Origin: Desulfuromusa sp.
GTDB taxonomy: Bacteria > Desulfobacterota > Desulfuromonadia > Desulfuromonadales > Geopsychrobacteraceae
Length of the DNA: 27,775 nt
Direction: 5' to 3'
NCBI GenBank assembly: GCA_029933365.1
Contig: JAOZOH010000034.1
Span: 1 to 27,775 of the forward strand
Shown here: positions 7,515-15,360 of the stretch, in pieces
Layout: each line of letters opens with the position of its first letter
Position numbering within the stretch: position 1 is the stretch's first letter
Position numbers and translations under genes: made by a program
The notes under the pieces: generated by a model
The model's database searches: none
What the model saw: the letters and a program-made list of their open reading frames with translations, nothing else
Told to the model about the DNA's origin: nothing

Positions 7515-10500
7515 ACGGAGCAGTTAAATGGATGGCCATGAACCATGTGGCTGCCAACCTGCTGATGCTGGTTCTGGTTCTCGGTGGTGTCATTATGGCG
7601 CCCAGTATCAAGCAGGAGATCTTCCCGGAAGTCTCCCTTGATCGTGTTTCGGTGTCAGTTGCCTACCCGGGTGCTGGCCCGGAAGAGGTTGAAGAGGGAA
7701 TCGTCATCAAAATCGAAGAGAGCCTGACAGCTGTCGACGGAATTAAACAGGTAAAAGCTACGGCAAACGAAGGGTTCGGGACAGTCATAGCTGAAATCTA
7801 TGCCGATGAAGATGTCGATGAAATCCTGCAGGATATCAAAAGTGAAATTGATCGGATTACGACCTTTCCTGAAGACGCCGAAAAACCGGTAATCAGCAAG
7901 CTATCCAACCGCCGGGAAGTTATTTCTCTGGTGATCTATGGAGAGGCCAAAGAAAGAGTCCTGCGTGAACAAGCCGAGCGGATCCGGGATGAATTATTGG
8001 AGTTGCCGAACATCACCCAAGTCGACCTTGGTGGGGTACGACCGTTTGAAATCACAATTGAAATTTCTGAGCAAACCCTGCAACGCTATAATCTGACTCT
8101 CGAACAAGTGGCGGCAGCGATCCGTCTTGCATCTCTCGATTTACCTGGAGGGACAGTTAAAACAACGGGTGGGGAAATCCTGCTAAGAACCAAGGAACGC
8201 CGTTACTGGGGTCCTGAATATGCAGATATCACCATCTTGGCTGATCCGGATGGAACCCAGGTTAAACTGGGAGACATTGCCAACGTGGTCGACGGGTTTG
8301 CCGACACTGAGACCTATGGCCGTTTTGACGGCAAACCAGCAGCAATGTTGCAAGTATTTCGAATCGGCGAACAGAAACCCACCGAAATTTCTGCCAGTAT
8401 TATCGCTTACGCTGAAGAAAATAACTCCAAACTTCCAGGCAACCTGCAACTGGCGGTCTGGAATGACACCAGCGAAATCTTCACCAGCCGGATGAACTTG
8501 TTGCAGAAGAATGCTTTGCTGGGTCTGGGGCTAGTCATAATAATCCTTGGCCTATTTCTGGAAATACGACTAGCCGGATGGGTCATGCTCGGCATTCCAA
8601 TTTCGCTGTTCGGCACCCTGTTCCTCATGCCCTGGCTCGGCCTCTCAATCAATATGATCTCGCTATTCGCCTTTATCCTGGCACTGGGAATTATAGTCGA
8701 CGATGCCATTGTCGTCGGTGAAAATATCTATGAACACCGACAGCGCGGCAAACCCTACAGGCAAGCTGCCATTGATGGAGCTCTCGAGGTAGCGGTGCCG
8801 GTTACATTTTCAATCCTGACGACAGTCGCCGCCTTTATTCCACTAATTTTCATCAGCGGGATGATGGGCAAGTTCATTCAGGTGATGCCGATTATCGTCA
8901 TCACCTTATTGCTGGTGTCTCTGGTTGAATCACTGCTGATTCTGCCGACCCACTTAAGTCCCGGCAAAGCTCGGCCAGATAGCGGCGGTTTCCTGGGCAG
9001 CATTGATCAAATTCGCCACTGGTTCAGCAACACCTTGCAACGTTTTGTTAACGGCCCTTACCTCTGGGCTTTAAAACTAAATCTCCATTACCGCTATATA
9101 GCCCTGGCAGCAGGAATAGTCGCTTTGCTCCTGACCGTCGGCGTGGTTAAAAATGGCCTGATCAAATTCGCCTTCATGCCGGAAGTTGATGGCGACAAAA
9201 TCACCGTAGTTATCCAGATGAACCGCGGGGTACCAATTGAAGAGACCAGCAGAGTCAGTGATCTGATTCTACAAAAAGGGATGGAAACAGTCGCCGAATA
9301 CGATGAGAAGCGTCCAGCTGGAGATAGTATTCTACGCAATGTATACACTGTGGTTGGAGGGAACATTGCTGGTGGTGGTCCGGTCGGCGGCTCCAATATT
9401 ACAGCAACCCATGTGAGTAATATCGCTATGTTTCTGACCAAAAGTGAGATTCGCAACGTCCCGGCTGCAGAAATTTCTGCTGTATGGCGTAAAAAAGTTG
9501 GTGAAATCCCCGGTATTGATTCTCTCTCGTTCCGCTCCAGCCTGATGCATATGGGAGCCAACATCGATGTCTTGCTGGCTCATCAAGATTTTTCCGTTCT
9601 GGAACAGTCCTCTAAGCGCATTAGTAAAGCTCTGGCAGAGTATCAGGGCGTCAGTGATATTGAGGATACCTATGTCCGCGGAAAGCGTGAAATCAAACTT
9701 AAACTAAAACCAGCCGCACGAACACTGGGCATCACAGAAACCGACTTAGGGCGTCAAGTACGAGCTGCCTTTTACGGAGCAGAAGCACTACGCCTACAGC
9801 GTGGTCGTAACGAAATTAAAGTGATGGTTCGTTATCCCGATGCCAACCGGCGTGAATTGTGGGATTTTGAAACAATGCGGATTCGCACCCCCAGAGGGCA
9901 GGAAATCCCCTTACTTCAGGCTGCAGAAGTGATCGAAGGACAAGGTTTTTCAGAGATCAATCGTACCGATCGAAAACGGGTGATCAATATTTCGGCAGCT
10001 GTGAACAATGAACAAAGTAATGCGCAGGAGATTATTTCCGACTTAAAACAAAACCTGCTGCCACAGTTGGTCGCAGACTATCCCGGACTGAGTTGGGATA
10101 TGGAAGGTGAAGAAAAAGAACGGAGAGAATCACTAGCAAGCGTCCTCGGCGGTTTTAAGCTGGCGATGATCGCCATTTTTGCCTTGCTTGCTATCCCTTT
10201 CCGCAGTTATACCCAACCGATCTTAATCATGGCAGCAATTCCTTTCGGGTTAGTCGGCGCGGTCATCGGTCACTTCATTATGAACCATGACTTGAGTCTG
10301 CTGAGTATGTTTGGTCTGGTTGCACTATCTGGTGTGGTAGTCAATGACTCTCTGCTGTTGATTGACAAAATCAACTCCAACCGGCGTGAAGGAGCATCCC
10401 TCCATGATGCAGTCATTGCAGCGGGAATCCGACGTTTTCGACCGATTCTGCTAACCTCATTGACCACCTTTTTTGGCCTGATGCCAATGATTATGGAAAC

Positions 10501-10675
10501 CAGTGTGCAAGCACAGTTTCTGGTGCCGATGGCAATTTCCCTTGGTTTTGGTATCCTGTTTGCCACCGGGATTACCCTGTTACTGATTCCGACATTTTAT
10601 CTAATTCTGGAAGATATCAGGCAGTTATTTGGTCTGAAAGATGAATATGCCCAGCAGCATGAAACAGAAAGTTGA
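7511..10675 (+). CDS. RND-family efflux permease
   Basis: A 1054-residue inner-membrane proton-driven exporter of the AcrB/HAE-like superfamily, of usual length. It begins with transmembrane helix 1 (about 10-30), then a large periplasmic porter loop ([13 protein letters not shown], about 50). A membrane bundle (about 335-480) carries the family acidic pair in [18 protein letters not shown], Asp397-Asp398. A second porter loop and C-terminal bundle (about 870-1035) follow. In the TM10 motif [12 protein letters not shown] the position of AcrB Lys940 is Asn945 and the next residue is Asp946. The proton relay therefore differs from classic drug pumps and fits an uncharacterised RND branch. The start is in an ATGA overlap with the adaptor gene. 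Substrate unknown. Confidence 0.9.
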   Translation: MNGAVKWMAMNHVAANLLMLVLVLGGVIMAPSIKQEIFPEVSLDRVSVSVAYPGAGPEEVEEGIVIKIEESLTAVDGIKQVKATANEGFGTVIAEIYADEDVDEILQDIKSEIDRITTFPEDAEKPVISKLSNRREVISLVIYGEAKERVLREQAERIRDELLELPNITQVDLGGVRPFEITIEISEQTLQRYNLTLEQVAAAIRLASLDLPGGTVKTTGGEILLRTKERRYWGPEYADITILADPDGTQVKLGDIANVVDGFADTETYGRFDGKPAAMLQVFRIGEQKPTEISASIIAYAEENNSKLPGNLQLAVWNDTSEIFTSRMNLLQKNALLGLGLVIIILGLFLEIRLAGWVMLGIPISLFGTLFLMPWLGLSINMISLFAFILALGIIVDDAIVVGENIYEHRQRGKPYRQAAIDGALEVAVPVTFSILTTVAAFIPLIFISGMMGKFIQVMPIIVITLLLVSLVESLLILPTHLSPGKARPDSGGFLGSIDQIRHWFSNTLQRFVNGPYLWALKLNLHYRYIALAAGIVALLLTVGVVKNGLIKFAFMPEVDGDKITVVIQMNRGVPIEETSRVSDLILQKGMETVAEYDEKRPAGDSILRNVYTVVGGNIAGGGPVGGSNITATHVSNIAMFLTKSEIRNVPAAEISAVWRKKVGEIPGIDSLSFRSSLMHMGANIDVLLAHQDFSVLEQSSKRISKALAEYQGVSDIEDTYVRGKREIKLKLKPAARTLGITETDLGRQVRAAFYGAEALRLQRGRNEIKVMVRYPDANRRELWDFETMRIRTPRGQEIPLLQAAEVIEGQGFSEINRTDRKRVINISAAVNNEQSNAQEIISDLKQNLLPQLVADYPGLSWDMEGEEKERRESLASVLGGFKLAMIAIFALLAIPFRSYTQPILIMAAIPFGLVGAVIGHFIMNHDLSLLSMFGLVALSGVVVNDSLLLIDKINSNRREGASLHDAVIAAGIRRFRPILLTSLTTFFGLMPMIMETSVQAQFLVPMAISLGFGILFATGITLLLIPTFYLILEDIRQLFGLKDEYAQQHETES

Positions 10676-10677
10676 TA

Positions 10678-11001
10678 ATGAAGAAATGTCCTTTTTGTGC
10701 TGAAGAGATTCAGGATGAAGCGATCAAGTGCAAACACTGTGGTGAATTTCTCACCGCTTCACCACCACACTTGGCAACAGAGAAGATCCCGTGGTATTTC
10801 AAAAAATCTACCATTATCATTGCCCTCGCTAGTGCAGGACCATTGGCGTTACCCCTGATCTGGTGGCGCCCACAGACATCTTGGGCATGGAAAATCGGAA
10901 TCACAATAGGAACTTTTGCTCTCAGCTGGATTTTATATCAAACCACCATGCAATCCATCCATACTCTCCAGGAATATTATAAACTTCTCAACGAACTATA
11001 A
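10678..11001 (+). CDS. Small zinc-ribbon membrane protein
   Basis: A 107-residue protein when started at the ATG at 10678; a TTG two codons earlier is less likely. The N-terminus holds a paired-CxxC zinc ribbon (CPFC at 4-7, CKHC at 18-21), like many bacterial DZR/zinc-ribbon proteins. Two predicted membrane helices follow (about 42-61 and 71-92). It starts two bases after the RND permease stop, with only a weak ribosome-binding site, so it is probably translated by coupling as the last gene of the efflux operon. The function is unknown. A role in pump assembly or regulation is only a guess from position, since such proteins also occur in other contexts. Confidence 0.7.
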   Translation: MKKCPFCAEEIQDEAIKCKHCGEFLTASPPHLATEKIPWYFKKSTIIIALASAGPLALPLIWWRPQTSWAWKIGITIGTFALSWILYQTTMQSIHTLQEYYKLLNEL

Positions 11002-11192
11002 AATAAGGATTTTGGGAATCTAGTGTGGACAATGCTGAGAGGCATTCAACCCGAAAACGAGAACTGAATGTTAAGAACTGGAAATCTGTGCGGCAGCCAG
11101 AGGGGGGGAATTTTCATAACTTACTATTTTTGAAAATCAGACTAGACTGACCAGAAATTCACTTCCATAAGTGAAATCTTGATTTTTGAAAC

Positions 11193-11224
11193 AAAAAAAG
11201 CGAGCCATTAGATACACTCGCTTT
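11193..11224 (-). terminator. Intrinsic terminator between efflux operon and TAXI gene
   Basis: AAAGCGAG (11197-11204) and CTCGCTTT (11217-11224) form an 8-bp stem around a 12-base loop. On the minus strand the stem is followed by a run of T, so it is strong for the TAXI gene. On the plus strand only a short T tract follows, giving weaker termination of the efflux operon. Confidence 0.75.
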
Positions 11225-11280
11225 CCTTGCTGCTTGTTCGTTAATTTATACAGCAATTCTTATATCCCGTGAGAGATTGC

Positions 11281-11308
11281 AAGCCAGAGCGCATAGACGC
11301 TCTGGCTT
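11281..11308. repeat. 11-bp perfect hairpin downstream of the TAXI gene
   Basis: AAGCCAGAGCG (11281-11291) and CGCTCTGGCTT (11298-11308) form a perfect stem with a six-base loop, starting 24 bases after the TAXI stop codon. No U-run follows on either strand. It is better seen as an RNA 3'-end stabiliser or part of a two-step termination region than as a terminator by itself. Confidence 0.5.
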
Positions 11309-11332
11309 GCGCAAGTTACAGTTAGAAAAGGA

Positions 11333-12292
11333 TTAAAGAATCCCTTTTTCTTTCCAGAATTTGACAGCACCTGGGTGCATTGGAGTTACGATGCCATCAA
11401 CACCAGATTTGACTGACATGGCTTTGAAAGTTTTTTTCTGGGAAACCATATGTGCCAGACCTTCATCAGTGTAGATTGCAGAGAGAATACTGTATATGAG
11501 ATCATCAGAAACGTCTTTGTTGGCAACTAAAATAGCCGAATCCTGGAAAGATGGTGTGTCAGTGTCGACACCTTTGTAGGTTCCAGCCGGAATTGTACGT
11601 TTTGAGAAGTAAGGATATTTTTTAAAAAAACCAGAGGTTTCGGCATCGGTAGCTACGCTGATCAATTCAATATCGTTGGTCTGTGAAGCCATAATCACAG
11701 AGCCTGAAGGGTATGCGGTAAAGAGCCAGAAGGCATCCAGTTGGTTGTTACCGAAGGCAGCAGCTGCATCATTGTAGCCCATAGCATTACGCTCGATTTT
11801 ATCCCAGATTCCCAAATGGCCAAAAAAGAGTTCGCTGTTAGCAAAAGCACCAGAACCAGCAGCTCCAATGCCAACTTTTTTACCAACCAGATCCATAGTC
11901 GATTTAATGCCGGAACCCTTTTTGATGATTAGTTGTGCCGGGGCGCCATAAAGGAAGTTAACTGCACGTACGTCGGTATACTTTTTGGTATCATTTTTCA
12001 GCATGCCGTTGGCACCGAGGTAGACCTGACCAGAATAGACAGTGCCTATATGCATTTTACCAGAGTTGAGTTTACGCAGATTTTCCAACGAACCAGCAGA
12101 GGATTGTGCTTTGATCGAATATGCTTCAAGTGCTTTGATTGGTCCGTAAATCTGGATGGCGTTAGCTACGGTTTGGAAAGTGCCACCGGCTGGACCACCA
12201 CCGAAAACAATACGATCCTTGGCAAGAGCCGGCATACTGAAAGCGACGGTTGCTACGATAAGTAGCGATAAAACTTTAACAACTTGTTTCAT
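11333..12292 (-). CDS. TAXI-family TRAP transporter substrate-binding protein
   Basis: A 319-residue periplasmic receptor. A Sec signal peptide (KVLSLLIVATVAFSMPALA, cut near residue 24) is followed by the TAXI-family opening IVFGGGPAGGTFQTVANAI. Characteristic later segments are AQSSAGSLENLRKLNSG, GKKVGIGAAGSGAFANSELF and AFWLFTAYPSGSVIMAS. TAXI proteins deliver small carboxylates or amino acids such as glutamate to a TRAP permease. No TRAP membrane subunit (4TM/12TM fusion) lies beside it, so it must work with a permease elsewhere or act alone as a sensor partner. The start is fixed by AGGAGG nine bases upstream. Upstream is a short promoter/terminator unit that could attenuate it; downstream lies a strong terminator. 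Confidence 0.87.
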   Translation of the reverse strand: MKQVVKVLSLLIVATVAFSMPALAKDRIVFGGGPAGGTFQTVANAIQIYGPIKALEAYSIKAQSSAGSLENLRKLNSGKMHIGTVYSGQVYLGANGMLKNDTKKYTDVRAVNFLYGAPAQLIIKKGSGIKSTMDLVGKKVGIGAAGSGAFANSELFFGHLGIWDKIERNAMGYNDAAAAFGNNQLDAFWLFTAYPSGSVIMASQTNDIELISVATDAETSGFFKKYPYFSKRTIPAGTYKGVDTDTPSFQDSAILVANKDVSDDLIYSILSAIYTDEGLAHMVSQKKTFKAMSVKSGVDGIVTPMHPGAVKFWKEKGIL

Positions 12293-12431
12293 TTTTACAT
12301 CCTCCTGTTTGTGGGTTAATAATATGTGGTGCTACAGTCTTGCAAATTTATCCCAGATTCAAAAAACTCATATTCAATGTCTTAGGAAAAAGATATTACT
12401 TACCCCTGAATAAAACTGCCCGAGGATCACT

Positions 12432-12472
12432 AAAAAAACCGCCTACGTAGGCCCTCGGCTTACATAAACGGT
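12432..12472 (-). terminator. Strong intrinsic terminator upstream of the TAXI gene
   Basis: On the minus strand the bases from 12472 to 12438 fold into one long stem. The arms start ACCGTTTATGTAAGCC and end GGCCTACGTAGGCGGT, about 15 of 16 positions pair (three as G-U), and the loop is GAG. Seven T follow directly (12438-12432). It stands about 140 bases before the TAXI start and about 45 bases after the likely transcription start. It would stop most transcripts from that promoter unless an antiterminated form exists. Confidence 0.8.
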
Positions 12473-12517
12473 CATAAAAATCAGTTAAATCTCCCAGCAG
12501 GATTCCCCTCCTAGTTG
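12432..12517 (-). ncRNA. Predicted ~85-nt small transcript or leader RNA, copy 2
   Basis: This is the expected RNA from the promoter at 12524-12552 to the terminator. It begins shortly before AGGAGGGG (12512-12505), which can pair locally as AGGA...TCCT, and ends in the long hairpin. A frame MTVYVSRGPT (12475-12443) overlaps the hairpin but has no ribosome-binding site. The unit resembles the one at 4011-4111 in promoter spacing, AGGAGGGG position and terminator arm sequence. No known riboswitch class is recognised. Confidence 0.4.
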
Positions 12518-12523
12518 TGCCGA

Positions 12524-12552
12524 ACTATCCTATTTAAGGAGCAGGGAGTCAA
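12524..12552 (-). promoter_or_regulatory. Sigma-70 type promoter upstream of the TAXI leader
   Basis: On the minus strand TTGACT (12552-12547), a 17-base spacer and GATAGT (12529-12524) form a reasonable promoter. It points to the small transcript and, beyond the terminator, to the TAXI gene. Confidence 0.5.
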
Positions 12553-12857
12553 GTCTAAATAGTTTATGTTTTTTTTGATCAGGGTTTATGCCGGACTGTA
12601 TACTTAGAAGTTCGTTTGACTTGCTTCTGTAGCGAGAAGAGTGAAGCTGTTGATATATTTCGATAGGCTCCGAAATTAAAAATATTAGGAGGAAGGATGA
12701 TTGTCAAATCTTAGTAGATTGAAAAAGATGATTGTCGATTTACCTGTAATACGTTAAAAAGGGCAACACTATCTGCTGGTACATTTTACAGTTCAGCAGT
12801 TAGACGTAAATATCCATTGTTTTCACAATCAGATACTCACCACTTCAGGATTTGAAT

Positions 12858-13811
12858 ATGAACGTGATCGACATCATCAACAACAGTGACAAAACAGTTT
12901 TTTCCTTTGAACTGCTTCCTCCACTCAAAGGGAGTGACGCCGGAAAAATTTATCGCACCATCGAAAGCTTGGTCGATTTTGATCCTAAATATATCAACAT
13001 CACCACCCATCGGGACGAGATGGTCTTTATTGAGTTACCAGATGGAACCATCGAGAAGAGAACCGTTCGTAAACGCCCGGGAACAGTGGCAATTGCTGCA
13101 GCAATCCAGCACAAGTACGATATCCCGGTGGTACCGCATATTCTGTGTGGTGGCTTTTCAAAAAGCGAGACCGAACATGTCCTGATCGACCTCAATTTTA
13201 TGGGAATCAACAACGTGCTGGCGTTGCGAGGTGACGGCTTAAAAACAGATCATGTTTTTCGTCCAAATTCAGATGGACATGCCAATGCGACCGAACTTGT
13301 TGAGCAGGTCGTCAATTTACGTAATGGCCGATATCTGGAACCTGATCTCAAAAATAGTGCTCCCATGGACTTTTGCATCGGGGTGGCAGGATATCCAGAA
13401 AAACATTTTGAGGCACCAAATTTTGAAACGGATCTGGACTATTTAAAACAGAAGATAGAAACCGGAGCAGACTATATTGTGACGCAGATGTTTTTTGACA
13501 ATCAGGTTTATTATGATTTTGTCGACAAATGTCGCGCTGCAGGTATCAATGTACCAATTATTCCCGGCATTAAACCCATCAACCTCAAAAACCAACTGAC
13601 GGTATTACCCAAACTCTTCAGCATCAACCTGCCGCAAGAGCTCGCGACAGAACTGGCCAAATGCAAAAATAATGACGATGCAAAAGTGGTAGGAACAGAA
13701 TGGGCCATTCACCAGTCAAAAGATCTGGTCACACATAATGTCCCCAGTCTGCACATCTACACCTACGGCGTTTCCGACAATACACGAAAAATCATTAAAG
13801 CTGTTTTTTAA
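12858..13811 (+). CDS. metF: 5,10-methylenetetrahydrofolate reductase, Bacteroidetes-like type
   Basis: A 317-residue flavoprotein that reduces 5,10-methylene-THF to 5-methyl-THF for methionine synthesis and one-carbon metabolism in the cytoplasm. It has the TIM-barrel MetF motifs: FSFELLPP with the conserved Glu at residue 18, NITTHRDE, VPHILCGGFSKSETE, GINNVLALRGD, ADYIVTQMFFDN and IPIIPGIKP. The insertion IELPDGTIEKRTVRKRPGTVAI is reminiscent of Bacteroidetes MetF rather than the E. coli form, from memory. The chosen start is ATG 12858 with AGGA seven bases upstream; an in-frame TTG at 12852 is less likely. It seems to be transcribed alone, with a 117-base gap before the next gene. Confidence 0.88.
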   Translation: MNVIDIINNSDKTVFSFELLPPLKGSDAGKIYRTIESLVDFDPKYINITTHRDEMVFIELPDGTIEKRTVRKRPGTVAIAAAIQHKYDIPVVPHILCGGFSKSETEHVLIDLNFMGINNVLALRGDGLKTDHVFRPNSDGHANATELVEQVVNLRNGRYLEPDLKNSAPMDFCIGVAGYPEKHFEAPNFETDLDYLKQKIETGADYIVTQMFFDNQVYYDFVDKCRAAGINVPIIPGIKPINLKNQLTVLPKLFSINLPQELATELAKCKNNDDAKVVGTEWAIHQSKDLVTHNVPSLHIYTYGVSDNTRKIIKAVF

Positions 13812-13928
13812 GCATCAATAAAAACCAATTTTTTCTATCTGACTTGACAGTCTATGATGATCTGCGCTGATTGGTTTAGGTATCCGACTTACTTTTACAG
13901 AAGTCATACTTCCTGATACAGAGGAAAA

Positions 13929-14840
13929 ATGAAAGACGGAACCATTAAAGCCGATGGCCTGCTATTGCTAACTGCAATTATCTGGGGGTTTGCCTTTGTC
14001 GCCCAGCGGGTCGGGATGGATTATGTCGGTCCCTTCACCTTTAATGCCGTCCGTTTTGCCCTCGGCAGCCTCTCATTGTTACCATTGATTTTATTTCTCC
14101 AGAAAAGGCAATCGAAGAGCGATCAACGACAATTCTCTGACGATACAAACAAATCGGTTCTGCTTGGGGGCCTCCTGGCCGGTGGTGCCCTGTTTGCAGG
14201 AGCTTCGCTGCAACAGGCGGGATTAGTCTACACAACAGCGGGCAAAGCCGGTTTCATCACCGGACTCTACGTGGTGATCGTGCCTCTCCTCGGACTATTT
14301 TGGCACCAGCGCCCCCGTATCGGTACTTGGTTAGGGGCCATTCTTGCCGCTATCGGTCTCTACTTTCTCAGTGTCACCCAAGCGTTCAGTATCTCTTTTG
14401 GTGATCTGCTGGTGCTGATCGGTGCCTTTTTCTGGGCTGGTCATGTACTGCTGATCGGCTGGCTGGCACCGCGGACCGACTCACTGAAACTGGCTGCTGC
14501 CCAGTTTGCCATCTGCTCACTACTCAGCTTTTTGACTGCCCTGGCCATCGAAACTATGAGTTTTACTTCGATCTGGCAAGCCGCGGTACCGATTCTCTAT
14601 GGCGGGATCGGCTCCGTTGGCATCGCCTACACTTTACAGGTTATCGCTCAACGTGACGCTCACCCTGCTCACTCAGCGATCATTCTGAGTCTTGAAGGGC
14701 TTTTTGCCGCGATTGGCGGTTGGTTGCTGCTTGGTGAAGTGCTCTCCCTTCGTGGCATTTTTGGCTGTGCTTTGATGCTCGCAGGAATGCTCTTTTCTGA
14801 ACTGTCAGGTTTTTTTAGTAAACAGAAATTAGACAACTAG
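13929..14840 (+). CDS. DMT-superfamily (EamA) permease
   Basis: A 303-residue integral membrane protein with about ten hydrophobic helices arranged as two EamA repeats. The first starts LLLLTAIIWGFAFVAQRVGMDY, with the usual P-x-x-F-x-x-x-R motif (GPFTFNAVRFALGSL). The second begins near residue 160 (FGDLLVLIGAFFWAGHVLLIGW) and ends with the typical ILSLEGLFAAIGGWLLLGEVLS. Members export or import amino acids, nucleosides and other metabolites; the substrate cannot be read from sequence. The ATG has AGAGGAAAA upstream. It follows metF by 117 bases and precedes the DUF3465 gene by 30 bases, so the latter may be co-transcribed. Confidence 0.87.
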   Translation: MKDGTIKADGLLLLTAIIWGFAFVAQRVGMDYVGPFTFNAVRFALGSLSLLPLILFLQKRQSKSDQRQFSDDTNKSVLLGGLLAGGALFAGASLQQAGLVYTTAGKAGFITGLYVVIVPLLGLFWHQRPRIGTWLGAILAAIGLYFLSVTQAFSISFGDLLVLIGAFFWAGHVLLIGWLAPRTDSLKLAAAQFAICSLLSFLTALAIETMSFTSIWQAAVPILYGGIGSVGIAYTLQVIAQRDAHPAHSAIILSLEGLFAAIGGWLLLGEVLSLRGIFGCALMLAGMLFSELSGFFSKQKLDN

Positions 14841-14870
14841 AAATTCAGCTAAAAGACAGAGAAAGATCGC

Positions 14871-15311
14871 ATGAAAAAATCAATTATTATCCTTGCAATA
14901 GCAATTACAACAACAATTTATGGTTATTATACAAACAATCCTGATTTCATCGAATCGGTTCAGAAGCAATCTCAATCTACAAATCAATCACTTCAAGATG
15001 CCTACACTAACCACCTCAGCGATATTCAGGTTAGAGGTTCCGGGATAGTCATAAAACGCTTACCAGATGACAATGATGGCAGTAGACACCAAAAATTTCT
15101 CCTTAAGTCAACCTCAGGACAGACTCTCTTAATAGCACATAATATAGACCTTGCAGCAAAGATTACCTCACTTAAAAAAGGGGATTCTGTCGAGTTTAAT
15201 GGTGAATATGAATGGAACACAAAGGGAGGGGTTCTTCACTGGACTCACCGGGATCCCAGGGGGAGGCATGCCGATGGTTGGCTGAAGCATAAAGGGAAAA
15301 TCTACCAGTAA
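14871..15311 (+). CDS. DUF3465-family exported protein
   Basis: A 146-residue protein with an N-terminal signal anchor (MKKSIIILAIAITTTIYGYY), so it is probably periplasmic or membrane-tethered. The domain from about residue 50 to the end matches what I remember of DUF3465: VRGSGIVIKRLPDDNDGSRH, TLLIAHNIDL, GDSVEFNGEYEWN, GGVLHWTHRDPRGRHADGWL. The dense set of invariant His, Asp, Glu and Trp residues, and an OB-like strand order, suggest a nucleic-acid-binding or nuclease-related fold, but no function is established. The ribosome-binding site is weak (AGAGAAAG). It may be co-transcribed with the DMT permease. Confidence 0.75.
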   Translation: MKKSIIILAIAITTTIYGYYTNNPDFIESVQKQSQSTNQSLQDAYTNHLSDIQVRGSGIVIKRLPDDNDGSRHQKFLLKSTSGQTLLIAHNIDLAAKITSLKKGDSVEFNGEYEWNTKGGVLHWTHRDPRGRHADGWLKHKGKIYQ

Positions 15312-15334
15312 TACAGAATCGTCACACAACTTCC

Positions 15335-15360
15335 AAAAAAACCAATAATTTAAGTTGGTT
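15335..15360 (-). terminator. Intrinsic terminator overlapping the transglycosylase stop codon
   Basis: On the minus strand AACCAA (15360-15355) and TTGGTT (15345-15340) pair around a nine-base loop, followed by a T run (15341-15335). The 5' arm lies inside the last codons of the transglycosylase gene. A wider ACACAAC/GTTGTGT pairing around it may help terminate the converging DUF3465 transcript. Confidence 0.65.

Larger units (their letters stand above)
11002..11332. other. Convergent intergenic region with terminators
   Basis: This 331-base gap lies between two convergent genes and contains no convincing gene. It has a small hairpin TTCACTT/AAGTGAA (11158-11175) followed by a T-rich stretch on the plus strand, a bidirectional terminator (11193-11224) and a long perfect hairpin (11281-11308) near the TAXI stop. 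A run of seven G (11102-11108) has no evident role. Confidence 0.6.
12293..12857. promoter_or_regulatory. Divergent control region between TAXI gene and metF
   Basis: A 565-base gap without a sizeable gene. The left part holds the TAXI leader (12293-12431), a strong minus-strand terminator (12432-12472) and the minus-strand promoter (12524-12552). The right part (12560-12857) must contain the metF promoter, but I see no convincing -35/-10 pair or known riboswitch. A good Shine-Dalgarno (AGGAGG, 12687-12692) precedes an ATG at 12697 whose frame closes after five codons. A second ATG at 12728 begins with the same ATGATTGTC and runs nine codons. Neither is called as a gene. Confidence 0.55.

Noticed and set aside
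12443..12475. Ten-codon frame MTVYVSRGPT on the minus strand
   Set aside because: It has no ribosome-binding site and is buried in the terminator stem; more likely a chance frame.
12560..12857. Possible SAM or SAH riboswitch upstream of metF
   Set aside because: I looked for conserved SAM-I, SAM-II and SAH aptamer motifs and a terminator before metF and found none that I could support.
13822..13877. AAACCAAT/ATTGGTTT inverted repeat after metF as a terminator
   Set aside because: The arms are 40 bases apart, AT-rich and without a U-run after the second arm; termination there is not supported.
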